Shown piece after piece: positions 45,504 through 55,917 of a stretch of DNA of 64,000 nucleotides. Numbering within the stretch: position 1 is the first letter of the stretch; each line of letters begins with the position of its first letter. The DNA is taken from contig JAUHXR010000008.1 of NCBI GenBank assembly GCA_030426845.1, positions 1-64,000 of the forward strand, written 5' to 3'. The notes under the pieces were generated by a model. It did not search any database. It worked only from the letters and a program-made list of their open reading frames with translations, and was not told the DNA's origin. This stretch comes from Polyangia bacterium (GTDB lineage Bacteria > Myxococcota_A > Polyangia > Polyangiales > Sandaracinaceae). The position numbers and the translations under genes were made by a program.

Positions 45504-46895
45504 TCAGGCCAGCACCCCGTCGAGCGCGCCGCCCGCGCTGTACGCCGCGTCGCCGAACACGTCACTCTCGATCCCGTAGGCCTGCTGCAGCGCGACGAGC
45601 AGCCGGTTGTGCGCGGGCATATCGGCCTGCCGGAAGGGATCCGCGTAGCGCCGGATGCCCGACTGGAGCTTGCCGCCCGCGTTCCCGAACAGCACGAAGG
45701 GGAGCCGCGTGAGGTAGTGGTGCGGGTTGCCGTTCTCGCTCGTGAAGAGGACCGCGGTGGAGTCGAGCAGGGTCCCGTCGCCGTCCGGGATGCCCTCGAG
45801 CTGGCGAAGCAGGTAGGCGATCTCCTCCATGTGCCAACGGACGCGCCGGTTCCAGAGCCGCGTGTTCTCGGTCGCGACCGGGTCGCTGGGATCGACCGCT
45901 GGCTGGGTGCGGACGCCCACCGCGTGACCGAGGTTGTGCCCCACGTTGTCGTCGCCCAGCCACGGGAAGCTCATGTAGTGGGCGGCCGAGCTGTACTGGA
46001 GGGTGGCGACGCGCGTGAGGTCGCAGGCGAACGCGGCGACGATGTTGTCGATCTGCGCGCGTGAGATCGCGGGGGCGTCGTCCCACCGGTTGCCGATCCC
46101 CTCCGGCCGCGCGCCCGGCGCGCACGCGGGCGCGCTGGAGCGGACGCGCTGCTCGAGCTCCTGGATGAACGTGGCGTGGCGGTCGAGGCGGTCCCGATCC
46201 ACCGAGCCGACGCGCCCGCGCACCCGGGCGAGCTGATCCCGCACCGCGTCCATCACGGTGATCCGCCGCGCGCGCGCGCGCTCCCGCTCGGCGGCGTCGG
46301 CGTTCACGTCGCCGAACAGCCGGTCGAAGGCGACCGCCGGGTCGTCCGTCGGCGACACGGGGTCGGCGGGGCCGCGGTAGACCATGCGCGTCCGCACCTC
46401 GCTGCCCGCGTCGCTCGCCCGGACCCCGAGCTCCAGCGACGCGAAGCGCGTGCTGCCGCGCACCCGCTGCGCGATCACCTGGTCGACGGTGACGCCGTCG
46501 CCCCAGCCCGCCCGCGCGCCCCCGCCTCCGGTGTGCACGCCGGTGTTCTGGAGGCGCCGCCCCGACAGCAGCGAGCCCATGCCCGTCTGGTGCATCTCCC
46601 CGTCGCTGTCGAGCGCGGACTGGAGCTTGATTCCGTCGAGGACGAGCGCGCGGTCCTGGAACTCCGCGACCGGCTCGAGGTTGGTCCCCATGAAGCTCCC
46701 GCCCGGCGCCGGGAAGAAGCTGTCCTGGTGAACCCCATTTCCTTTGAAGATCACCACCAGGCGCCGGACGCGGCCGTCCACCAGCCCGTCGACCTCGTCC
46801 GCGAGCCCACGCCCGCGCATCGCCTCGAGCAGCGGCAGCGAGAGGGCCACGCCGCCCGCGCCGCGGAGGATCGCTCGTCGACTCAGTCGCTTCAT
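45504..46895 (-). CDS. DUF1552 protein with Tat signal
   Basis: A 463-residue exported protein. A twin-arginine signal RRAILRGAGGVALSLPLLEA is at the N-terminus. DUF1552 features follow: VVIFKGNGVHQDSFFPAPGG, NTGVHTGGGGARAG, FASLELGVRASD, LDRHATFIQELEQRV and LLDSTAVLFTSENGNPHHYL. These proteins are always found next to DUF1592-type proteins and are of unknown function. Its ATG overlaps the stop of the upstream gene (ATGA). Confidence 0.93.
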   Translation of the reverse strand: MKRLSRRAILRGAGGVALSLPLLEAMRGRGLADEVDGLVDGRVRRLVVIFKGNGVHQDSFFPAPGGSFMGTNLEPVAEFQDRALVLDGIKLQSALDSDGEMHQTGMGSLLSGRRLQNTGVHTGGGGARAGWGDGVTVDQVIAQRVRGSTRFASLELGVRASDAGSEVRTRMVYRGPADPVSPTDDPAVAFDRLFGDVNADAAERERARARRITVMDAVRDQLARVRGRVGSVDRDRLDRHATFIQELEQRVRSSAPACAPGARPEGIGNRWDDAPAISRAQIDNIVAAFACDLTRVATLQYSSAAHYMSFPWLGDDNVGHNLGHAVGVRTQPAVDPSDPVATENTRLWNRRVRWHMEEIAYLLRQLEGIPDGDGTLLDSTAVLFTSENGNPHHYLTRLPFVLFGNAGGKLQSGIRRYADPFRQADMPAHNRLLVALQQAYGIESDVFGDAAYSAGGALDGVLA

Positions 46896-48526
46896 TGCTC
46901 GTCTCCCTCATCGCGCGCCGCGCGCATCAGCCGAATCCCAGGTCCCGTCGCGATCGCGGTGAGCAGCGCCTCGAAGTCGCCCGCGCTCTCACGGAACGCC
47001 TGCCGCGCGAGGTAGCGCGTGCGCGCGTCGTGCGCGGTGGTCGGGCGATTCAGCCCGTAGCGGACCCACTGGTCGGCCACGCAGTCGCGCACCTGATCGG
47101 AGCGCGAGAGCTGCTGGGTCAGCTCGACCGCGCTCACGTAGTCTCCGTCCACCTCCGGCCCCAGCCGCCGGAGCTCGGCCGCGGTGTCGATCGCGCGGCC
47201 GCTCGAGGTCTCGGTCGCGAAGCGGCCGTAGGCGTCGTAGCCGCCGAACAGGTAGCCGATCGGGTTGAACTGCCGGTGGCACGAGGCGCACGGCTCCTCA
47301 CCGGTGCGGACCTCGAAGCGCTCACGGCTCGTGCTGTCCGGCGACACCGGCGGCGGCGAGAGATCCACGTCGGCCGGAGGCGCCGGCGGATCGACGCAGA
47401 GGAACCGCTCCATCACGAAGACGCCGCGCGCGATCGGCGAGTCCTGATCCGCGTAGGCGAGCTTGGCCATCATCGCGGGGTGAGTGAGCAGGCCGGCGCG
47501 CTCGCCCTCGGGGAACGCGTAGTCGCCGAGCGCCTCCCCGGTCGGCTCGAGGCCGTAGAGCGGCGCGAGGTCCGAGGTGAGCGTCATGTCGGAGCTGGTG
47601 AGGAGCGCCTCGAGCCCGAGGGGGAGCCGCGCCGCGATGTGGGCGTCGAGGCTGCGGCGCCAGCTCGGCCCCATCCCGTCGAACTGGTCCCCCGCCTCGC
47701 CCGCCTTCTCGAGGACGTCGATCGCGTCGAGCGCGAGCCACTGGCCGTGGAAGGACGAGACGGTGCGCCCGAAGCGCGGGTCCGCGATCATCCGGCGGAC
47801 CTCCGCCGCGACGACCGCGTCGTCGAGCAGCTCGCCGCTCTCCGCGAGGTCGAGCAGCGCCTCGTCTGGCCCGGACGCCCAGAGGAGGAACGAGAGGCGG
47901 GACGCGAGGGTGAAGGCGTCCACCGCGGCGAGGCCGTCTGCGTCCGGCGGCTCGGTCGCGCCCTCGATGCGATAGAGGAACTGCGGCGACAGCAGCACGA
48001 CCTCGACCAGGAGCCGCAGGCCCTCGACCGGATCGCCCGCCCCGGTGACCACGGCCGCGAAGGCCTCGCGCTCTTCGCGCGGGACCTCGCCCCGGAACGC
48101 GCGCCGCAGGAACGGGCGCAGCGCCTCGGCGGTGCAGCCCTCGAGGCAGCCAACGCGCGCCTCGAGCTCCTCCGGGCTCATCTCGGCCGCGATCCGACCC
48201 GCGGCCTCGACCCGCAGCTCCTCGGAGAGCGCGGTCGCGACGTGCTCGTGCGCGTTGTTGATGAAGTGGTCGGCCCGGTTCTCGGCCGGCAAGGCGACCT
48301 CGGCCTCGACCCCGAGGAGGTCGGCGATCGCGTACTCGTACTGCGCGGTGGTGAGGAGGGCGGCGGGCGCCCACGCCGTGTCGTCGGGGGCGTCCTCGCG
48401 CACCTCCCCGCTCGGCCCGCCGCCGCCGGGGTCGGCTCGACCACCCGGCTCGCTCACCACGCCGGTGCACGCGAGCCCGAAGAGACCGACGAGCGAGATC
48501 GCGAGGCGGGCGGTCGTTCCTTGCAT
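46892..48526 (-). CDS. DUF1592/DUF1588/DUF1585-family lipoprotein with CxxCH heme-type motif
   Basis: A 544-residue lipoprotein (MQGTTARLAISLVGLFGLAC as signal). Domains in order: DUF1587-like LTTAQYEYAIADLLGVE, DUF1595/1592 FLRRAFRGEVPREER, QFLYRIEG and TLASRLSFLLWASGPDEALLDLA, DUF1588 GLLTHPAMMAKLAYADQDSPIARGV, and DUF1585 at the C-terminus. EEPCASCHRQFNPIGYLF contains a CxxCH heme-binding pattern. Such proteins occur in planctomycetes and myxobacteria, and their function is unresolved. The shorter ATG at 48526 is chosen because it starts the signal peptide. Coupled to DUF1552 downstream. Confidence 0.92.
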   Translation of the reverse strand: MQGTTARLAISLVGLFGLACTGVVSEPGGRADPGGGGPSGEVREDAPDDTAWAPAALLTTAQYEYAIADLLGVEAEVALPAENRADHFINNAHEHVATALSEELRVEAAGRIAAEMSPEELEARVGCLEGCTAEALRPFLRRAFRGEVPREEREAFAAVVTGAGDPVEGLRLLVEVVLLSPQFLYRIEGATEPPDADGLAAVDAFTLASRLSFLLWASGPDEALLDLAESGELLDDAVVAAEVRRMIADPRFGRTVSSFHGQWLALDAIDVLEKAGEAGDQFDGMGPSWRRSLDAHIAARLPLGLEALLTSSDMTLTSDLAPLYGLEPTGEALGDYAFPEGERAGLLTHPAMMAKLAYADQDSPIARGVFVMERFLCVDPPAPPADVDLSPPPVSPDSTSRERFEVRTGEEPCASCHRQFNPIGYLFGGYDAYGRFATETSSGRAIDTAAELRRLGPEVDGDYVSAVELTQQLSRSDQVRDCVADQWVRYGLNRPTTAHDARTRYLARQAFRESAGDFEALLTAIATGPGIRLMRAARDEGDEQ

Positions 48527-48626
48527 GCCGAGACGATACGGAAGCGCGACCTCCGAAGCTGTCACCGCGTCTGCGTCGATCCTTGCCAGCCTGCGGGGGC
48601 GACGGCACGATGACCCGACGCGCCGC

Positions 48627-50300
48627 ATGGATGGGATGGCCGCATACCGAGCGTCGAGCGCCGGAGATTTTCGCCCCCTCTTCGCGCTCATGCGGGGCCT
48701 GGAGGACGCCGGGGACGAGGCGAGCCCCTGGCGCACGGTGCTCCGTACACGCGCAAGCCTCGTCGACCCGAGCGAGGCGCCGATCGGGTCGGACCCGCGG
48801 AGCTGGCGGGCCCTCGCGGGGACGCCGAGGCTTCACGGCCTGGCCCGCACCGACCTCGTCGTGCGCTCGGTCTTCCGGCTCGACCGAGCGTCGCTGGCCG
48901 AGGCCGCGCGGCCGGACGGAGCGGCCGATCCGCTCGACGCGCTGCACGCGCGCGCGTGGCTGCGGGCGTTCGACGGAGACCACACGCAGGCGATCGGCGA
49001 CGCCCGCGCCATCGCGGAGCGCGCGAGCGCGGTCCGGCGCGCGGACCTGCGCGTCTACGCGTCAGCCCTGGCCGCGCTGGCCTCGCTCGGCGCGGGGGCG
49101 CGCGAGGAGGCGACCGAGTCCGCGCGGCGCGCGGTGCGGATGGCCCGCGCCGAGGGGATCCTGTTCTGCGAGTATCTCTCCGGCCTGGTGCTCGCGCGGG
49201 CGCGGCGCCTCTGTGGCCTGCCGCATCTGTCAGCCCGCATCCTCGCCGCGCTCGGGCGGGTCGTCCCCGCCCCGATCCGCGCGTGGATCGACTGGGAGCT
49301 CTCGCTGCACGACCCCAGCGCCGACGACCCCAGCGCCGACGACCCCAGCGCCGACGACCCCAGCGCCGACGACCCCAGCGCCGACGACCCCAGCGCCGAC
49401 GACCCCAGCGCCAGCGGCCCTGGCGCGGCGTCGGTCGGACCGTCGAGGATCAGCGCCCGCCCGATGATCGAGGCGGCCGCGCGCGGCGACCTCGGCGCCC
49501 TCGAGCGGGCCGCCGAGGAGGCGCTCTCGCCCGTCCGAGACCTCGACTTCCTCGCGCGGGAGCACGCGATCGTGCGCGCCGCGATCGACGCCCGTGAGCC
49601 GACCTCGGGGGACGCCACCACCGACCTCTGGCTGGCGGGCGAGACGAGCGACACCCCGCCTGGCCTGTCGGGGCTCTGCTGCCCCGAGATCGGCGACGAC
49701 GGGAGCGAGATCGCGGGCGCCTTCGTGATCGTCGGCCCGGGGCGAACCCCGCGGCGGGTGCTTCGCGCGGGGCTCGGAGCGTTCGAGGGGTCGGCCACCG
49801 CGCCGGTCGAGCGCGCCCAGCTCCGGACCTTGACCGCGATCGCGATCCTCGCCTACGCGGGGCCGGCGGGCCTGCGCGACGAGGAGCTCTTCGAGCGGGT
49901 CTACGGGTTCGCGCTCGGCGGCGCGCGGCACGCGGGGACGCTGCGGCAGCTCGTGCATCGCATGCGGGATCGGCTGGGCGACGACGCCACGGTCGAGCGC
50001 CGTGACGGCGGCTACGTGCTCATCCCCCACCGCGCCTTCGCCGTGCCGGACCCTCGCTGCTCGCCCGCCCTCGACGAGCTGATCCTCCAGTTCCTCGGGC
50101 GCCGCGGCGGCCACGCGACGACCCACGACGTGGCCGACGCGCTCGGCGTCGCGCTCCGCACGGTGCAGGTGACGATGAAGCAGCTCGTCGAGGACGGCGC
50201 GTGCCTCGCCATCCGGCAGGGGCGCTCGTTCGACTACGCGCTCGAGGACACGACCTTTCACCAGCCGACCCTCACGCGGCTCTCGCCGGTGGTCGCGTGA
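48627..50300 (+). CDS. Polyangia-type regulator: TPR-like N-terminus, DPSAD repeats, C-terminal winged-helix-like domain
   Basis: A 557-residue cytosolic protein not assigned to a named family. The N-terminal part is Ala/Arg-rich and helical, like TPR repeats (HARAWLRAFDGDHTQAIGDARAIAERA, ASALAALASLGAGAREEATESARRAVRMARAEG). Residues 229-263 are seven copies of Asp-Pro-Ser-Ala-Asp. The C-terminal about 160 residues contain two winged-helix-like units (EELFERVYGFALGGARHAGTLRQLVHRMRDRLG and TTHDVADALGVALRTVQVTMKQLVEDG), suggesting DNA binding. Start uncertain (ATG 48627 or 48636). First gene of a coupled four-gene unit. Confidence 0.75.
   Translation: MDGMAAYRASSAGDFRPLFALMRGLEDAGDEASPWRTVLRTRASLVDPSEAPIGSDPRSWRALAGTPRLHGLARTDLVVRSVFRLDRASLAEAARPDGAADPLDALHARAWLRAFDGDHTQAIGDARAIAERASAVRRADLRVYASALAALASLGAGAREEATESARRAVRMARAEGILFCEYLSGLVLARARRLCGLPHLSARILAALGRVVPAPIRAWIDWELSLHDPSADDPSADDPSADDPSADDPSADDPSADDPSASGPGAASVGPSRISARPMIEAAARGDLGALERAAEEALSPVRDLDFLAREHAIVRAAIDAREPTSGDATTDLWLAGETSDTPPGLSGLCCPEIGDDGSEIAGAFVIVGPGRTPRRVLRAGLGAFEGSATAPVERAQLRTLTAIAILAYAGPAGLRDEELFERVYGFALGGARHAGTLRQLVHRMRDRLGDDATVERRDGGYVLIPHRAFAVPDPRCSPALDELILQFLGRRGGHATTHDVADALGVALRTVQVTMKQLVEDGACLAIRQGRSFDYALEDTTFHQPTLTRLSPVVA
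49311..49415 (+). repeat. Seven in-frame 15-bp repeats encoding DPSAD
   Basis: GACCCCAGCGCCGAC is repeated seven times with almost no change, the last copy ending CCAGC. It encodes a flexible acidic linker inside the regulator gene. The identical DNA (not just peptide) copies point to recent slippage expansion. Confidence 0.95.
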
Positions 50301-51031
50301 TCCGCGCGCTCGGGCTGCTCTTTGCGCTCGCGCTGAGCGCCTCCCCCGCGCAGGCGCAGGACGACTCCGCGCGCGGCCTCTTCGAGCAGGCGATGGAGGC
50401 GAGGCGACAGGACGAGCTCCAGCTCGCGGAGGAGCTGCTCACCCGCTCGCTCGAGCTCGATCCGCGCTCGGCGACGATGTTCAACCTCGCCGAGGTGCGG
50501 GGCCGGCTCGGCAAGCACTGCAGCGCGGTGCAGCTCTGCCGCGCGCTCCGCGAGGGGCGCTACGGTGAGCTCGCGCCCGAGCAGCTCGCGGAGGTGGCGA
50601 GCCGGGAGCGCCAGTCGCTCGCGCAGACCGCGACGGTCTCGGTTCGCGTCGAGGGCGCTCGCGCGGCGCGCCTGCGCGTCGACGCCAACGCGCCCCGGTC
50701 GGTCGGCGGGGGCGACGCGCAGACGATGTGCCTCGACGCGGGCGATCACGTGCTCGTCGCGAGCGCCGCGGGCCGCATGACGGTCGAGCGCGCGCTCACC
50801 GTCGAGGGGGGGACGACGCCCGAGGTCGCGCTCACCCTGCTCCCGCTCGCCGAGGGCGGCTCGGTGGTGGAGGAGCCAGCGTTCTGGCTCGCGCTCGGCG
50901 CGGTGCTCCTCGCGGGCGTCGGCATCACGCTCGGCGTGGTCTTCGGGACCGAAGAGGATCGGGTCGTCGATCCGGTGTTCGGCAACAAGGCGACGCTCAC
51001 CCAGTGGCTCGGGCTCGGAGCGCGGTGGTGA
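50297..51031 (+). CDS. Exported TPR and PEGA-like membrane protein
   Basis: A 244-residue protein. A signal peptide ends ALSASPAQAQ. Residues about 25-75 are TPR-like (ARGLFEQAMEARRQDELQLAEELLTRSLELDPRSATMFNLAEV). Residues about 115-180 resemble a PEGA domain (ATVSVRVEGARAARLRVDA, GDHVLVASAAGRMTVERALT). A membrane span follows (FWLALGAVLLAGVGITLGVVFG). The short C-terminus faces the cytoplasm. Its GTG overlaps the regulator stop and its stop overlaps the beta-helix gene start, so it belongs to a coupled unit. It may link the surface lipoprotein to the kinase. Confidence 0.8.
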   Translation: MIRALGLLFALALSASPAQAQDDSARGLFEQAMEARRQDELQLAEELLTRSLELDPRSATMFNLAEVRGRLGKHCSAVQLCRALREGRYGELAPEQLAEVASRERQSLAQTATVSVRVEGARAARLRVDANAPRSVGGGDAQTMCLDAGDHVLVASAAGRMTVERALTVEGGTTPEVALTLLPLAEGGSVVEEPAFWLALGAVLLAGVGITLGVVFGTEEDRVVDPVFGNKATLTQWLGLGARW

Positions 51032-52997
51032 GGTGCGCGCCGCGGTGGCTGGCGGGGCTTCTCCCGGCGCTCGCGATCGCGGGCTGCCAGAACACCGCGA
51101 CGCAAGTCATCGTGCACGTCGACGCCGACGACACGATCCGCGAGCGCGCCCAGACGCTCACCGTCCGGGTGATCGGCGAGAGCGGCGACGACGTCGCGTC
51201 CCAGAACGTGGTGCTGCGCGGACCGGGGGCCGAGGCCACGTTCCCGTTCGAGCAGCCGATCCATCCGCGCGACGGCGACGCCTCGCGGGGCTTCCACCTC
51301 GCGTTCGAGCTCTTCGAGGCCGGCGACACGGGCACGGCGGCGGCGCCGTTCGCGCGCGAGCGGGTCGTCGGGACCTACCAGGACGGAGCGCGCCTCCACG
51401 TGTACCTGCGCTTCACCGCCGCGTGCGCGGGCTTCCTCGACTGCGGGTCGACCGAGACGTGCGTCGAGGGAGCGTGCGCCCCGGCCTGCGTGCAGGGCTC
51501 GCCCGAGCCGGGGCCTCCCCCGAGCGGACGCACCACGCCGACGGAGTGCGACCGCTCCGACGCGTGGGACATCGACGAGTGGTCCGACACCTGGCCGTGC
51601 GAGCCGAGCCAGTGCGTCGCGCGCGGGGTCGTGTTTCGGTCGATCGGCGCGGTGGACGAGCCGATCCACCGCGGGTTCGCGGCGCGGGTGGAGCCGAGCG
51701 GCGCGCGGATCACCGTCCCGGCCGCGGACCTCCCGACGGACGTGGGCACCGGCGACCGGATCGTCCTCGCCCCCGACACCCCGCGGGAGGAGACCGCGTA
51801 CATTCTCGGCCGCGTGAGCAGCTCGCGCCTCGTGCTCCAGTCGACCTTGTCACGCGACCTTGTCGACGTCCCGTACCGCGTCGAGCGGGCATTCACCACG
51901 CTCCAGGCGTGGGAGGACGAGCGGGAGGGCGCGCTCGCGGACGAGGGTCGGACCGAGGTCGGGGTGTGCTACGCGGACGCGCCGTTCCTCGGGCGGCTCG
52001 AGATCGACGGGTCGCTCACCAGCCCGGAGCGCTACCTCCAGCTCACGGTCGCGCCTGGCGCGCGGCATCGGGGACGCGCGGGACGCGGCGTGCGCCTCGC
52101 CCATCGCTTCGAGGTCCCGACCGGGACGGGGACCGGCGAGACGGTCGACATCGGGGTCGTCGACATCTCCACGCCCTACACCCGCGTCGACTGGGTCGAG
52201 ATCGACGGCTGGTCGGCGAACAACCAGCTCAGCGAGCAGTTCGACGGCTACCACGCGGTGTTCGTGCGCGACACCGGCGTCGAGCTCTCGCACCTCCTGA
52301 TCCACAACGACGGCGCGGCGCGGAACCTCGAGGCCCGGGCCGACGGGGTGCACGCGGACGACCTCGTCGAGGGCGTCCTCACGGTGCGCAACAGCGCCTT
52401 CTACGACATCGCGCGCTCGGCGATCGTGCTCCGCGACGCCCGGTCGAGCCGCCTCGTGGTCGAGCACGTCACGGCCTTCAACTGCATGCGCGCGGCGTAC
52501 ACCCCGAGCCACGGGTGCATCGGCGTGTTCAACGGCGCTGACAACGAGGTCTTGATCCGCAGCTCGGTCGCCCACGCGCACCAGCGGCTCGGCTGCCCGA
52601 TCGAGGCGGAGGGCGGCTTCCAGCGCGGCGCCTTCTTCCTCGCGTCGTGGACTCGCGACGACGCGGGCGCCATCCCCACGATCGATCCCGCGAGCGGCGG
52701 CAACCTCTCCACCGACCGGAGCGCGTTCGGGGAAGGCGCAATCCACCTCGCGACGCCGATCCCCCTCCCCTCCGAGCCGCCCTGCTACATGGGCGGCACC
52801 TACGACCACGCGGTCGGCGATCCGGCGCAGCTCTTCATGCGCGTCGCGGACGGCCTCGAGGACTTCCACCTCGTGCCCGACGCCCCCGCGGTGGGCGCGG
52901 CGGCGAACCGAAGCGGCGAGCTCTCGCCTCTCGACGTCGACGGCGAGCCGCGGCCGCGCGAGGCGCCCTGGGACATCGGCGCGGACCAGGTAGACCC

Positions 52998-53001
<4 letters not shown>
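51028..53001 (+). CDS. Large lipoprotein with parallel beta-helix domain
   Basis: A 657-residue lipoprotein (lipobox IAGC, Cys20). A Cys-rich motif (ACAGFLDCGSTETCVEGACAPAC) of the type common in myxobacterial surface proteins lies about residue 130. The rest (about 190-640) looks like a right-handed beta-helix or choice-of-anchor Q type: DGVHADDLVEGVLTVRNSAFYDIARSAIVLRDARSSRLVVEHVTAF and NGADNEVLIRSSVAH. The end SPLDVDGEPRPREAPWDIGADQ is the characteristic tail of this family. It should sit on the outer surface and could bind polysaccharide. Coupled to the kinase gene. Confidence 0.85.
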
Positions 53002-54443
<1,442 letters not shown>

Positions 54444-54708
54444 GGCTCCTGGGTGGGCCGGCCTCCGCGGGCTCGCACGAACCTGGGAGGAGGCCGGGAG
54501 ATCGAGGTGGCCCGGCTGCGCGACGGCGGACGGGGATCTTCCTGCTGAGGGCCGAGGCGCCGAGCGTCGCGTCGCTACATGACACAACTCAAGATGCACG
54601 CCCTCAGGCACCACTGGCCGCCCTACCTCCCACTCTCTCCTTACCCGGCGTCCCCCAGCGCCCCCTGCACAGGCCTCGGAACGCGCAGCGCCGCAGATCA
54701 CTCGCCGA
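54444..54708. other. Convergent spacer after the four-gene unit, with a long hairpin
   Basis: The 265 bases hold no credible gene. Near the start, CCGGCCTCC (54458-54466) and GGAGGCCGG (54489-54497) are a perfect 9-bp inverted repeat with a 22-base loop. The second half is pyrimidine-rich. The hairpin may end transcription of the plus-strand unit, but no T-run follows. Confidence 0.5.
54458..54497 (+). terminator. Possible hairpin terminator of the kinase operon
   Basis: Nine-base-pair perfect stem CCGGCCTCC/GGAGGCCGG, 15 bases after the kinase stop codon, with a 22-base loop. It lacks a T-run, so factor-dependent or RNA-stability roles are equally possible. Confidence 0.4.
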
Positions 54709-55917
54709 TCACTCTTGGCCAGCGTCCTCGCGATCCGTCTCCAAGCCGGGCTCGCTCCGGCGCCGCCGCCGGCTGCGCCGTCCGTCCGGGTCGCGCGGGA
54801 TCAGCTCCTTGAGCCGAAGCAGCCGCCCGTAGGCCAGCACCTCGTCGCCCGCCTCCAGCCGCGCGCTGCCGCGCGGGTTCGAGATCACCTCCGTCCCCCG
54901 CTGCACGCTGAGCACCGTCACGTCCGCGAGCCCGAGCTCGGCCAGCGTGTGCCCCGCGAGCGGGCTCCCCGCCGGGATCTCGAACTCCGCGACCCGGTAG
55001 CCCTTCTCGAGCGTGAGCCGCTGCTTGATGTCGACCTCGGGGAGCAGGAACTCCTCCTCCATGTGCCCTACGATCGCGCCCGCCACGTCGATCCCCGTCG
55101 CCGTCTCGATGCCCTGCAAGCCGGGAGACGAGTTGACCTCGATCACCTGCGGCCCCTCGTCCGACTCGAGCATGTCGACCCCCGCCACCCGCAGCCCGAG
55201 GACCTGCGCCGCGAGGATCGCGCTGCGCTCGTACTCCGGGTCGAGCTCGACGCGCTCCGTCTTGCCGCCGAGGTGGACGTTGGAGCGGAACTCGTCGCCC
55301 TGCGCCACCCGCCGCATCGCCGCCACCACCTCGCCGCCGACCACCAACGCGCGGATGTCGCGCCCGCGGCTCTCCTTCACGAACCGCTGGATGAGCACGT
55401 TCTGCCGCGCGCCCTGGAGCGTCTCGATGACCGCCTCGGCGACCTGGATCGTCTCGGCGAGGATCACCCCCATCCCCTGCGTCCCCTCGACCACCTTGAT
55501 CACCACCGGCGCCCCCCCGAGGCGCTCGATGGCGGGGAGCAGCGCGGCGCGGTCGCGCACGAAGAGCGTGTGCGGGATGCCCACCCGGTGCCGCGTCAGG
55601 ACCTGGAGCGCGCGCAGCTTGTCGCGCGAGCAGCTGATCGCCTGCGCGCTCGCGAGCGTGAACACCCCCATCTGCTCGAACTGCCGCACGACCGCCGTCC
55701 CGTAGAACGTGATCGACGCGCCGATCCGCGGGATGACCGCGTCGTAGCGGCTCAGGCGCTTGTCCCGGTAGAACAGCCGCGGCCGGCCCTGCTCGACCGA
55801 GATGGAGAACCGCAGCGTATCCAGCACCCGCGCCCGGTGACCGCGCGCCACGCAGGTCTCCTTGAGGCGCCGCGTGCTGTAGCTGTCGGGCGCCCGGCTG
55901 AGGATCACGATCTTCAC
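54709..55917 (-). CDS. rimK: RimK-type ATP-grasp ligase fused to a TrkA_C domain
   Basis: A 402-residue ATP-grasp ligase. The N-terminal preATP domain and ATP-grasp (about 95-285) show SCSRDKLRALQVLTRHRVGIP, APVVIKVVEGTQGMGVILAE, FVKESRGRDIRALVVGGEVVAAMRR and VIEVNSSPGLQGIE, the RimK pattern for adding glutamates to a protein C-terminus (ribosomal protein S6 in E. coli). The last about 80 residues (EFEIPAGSPLAGHTLAELGLADVTVLSVQRG) are a TrkA_C ligand-binding domain, absent from classic RimK. The tail is Arg-rich. GTG start overlaps the protease stop. Confidence 0.9.
   Translation of the reverse strand: MKIVILSRAPDSYSTRRLKETCVARGHRARVLDTLRFSISVEQGRPRLFYRDKRLSRYDAVIPRIGASITFYGTAVVRQFEQMGVFTLASAQAISCSRDKLRALQVLTRHRVGIPHTLFVRDRAALLPAIERLGGAPVVIKVVEGTQGMGVILAETIQVAEAVIETLQGARQNVLIQRFVKESRGRDIRALVVGGEVVAAMRRVAQGDEFRSNVHLGGKTERVELDPEYERSAILAAQVLGLRVAGVDMLESDEGPQVIEVNSSPGLQGIETATGIDVAGAIVGHMEEEFLLPEVDIKQRLTLEKGYRVAEFEIPAGSPLAGHTLAELGLADVTVLSVQRGTEVISNPRGSARLEAGDEVLAYGRLLRLKELIPRDPDGRRSRRRRRSEPGLETDREDAGQE

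Noticed and set aside
48527-48626. Small RNA or leader gene in the divergent spacer
   Set aside because: Only about 100 bases with no hairpin-plus-T-run or conserved pattern that I could recognise.
49311-49415. Possible CRISPR array or recombination site
   Set aside because: The repeats are in frame, code for DPSAD and have no spacers.
52647-52997. Upstream extension of the kinase gene
   Set aside because: It would overlap the beta-helix lipoprotein gene; the GTG at 52998 in the GTGA overlap is the natural start.
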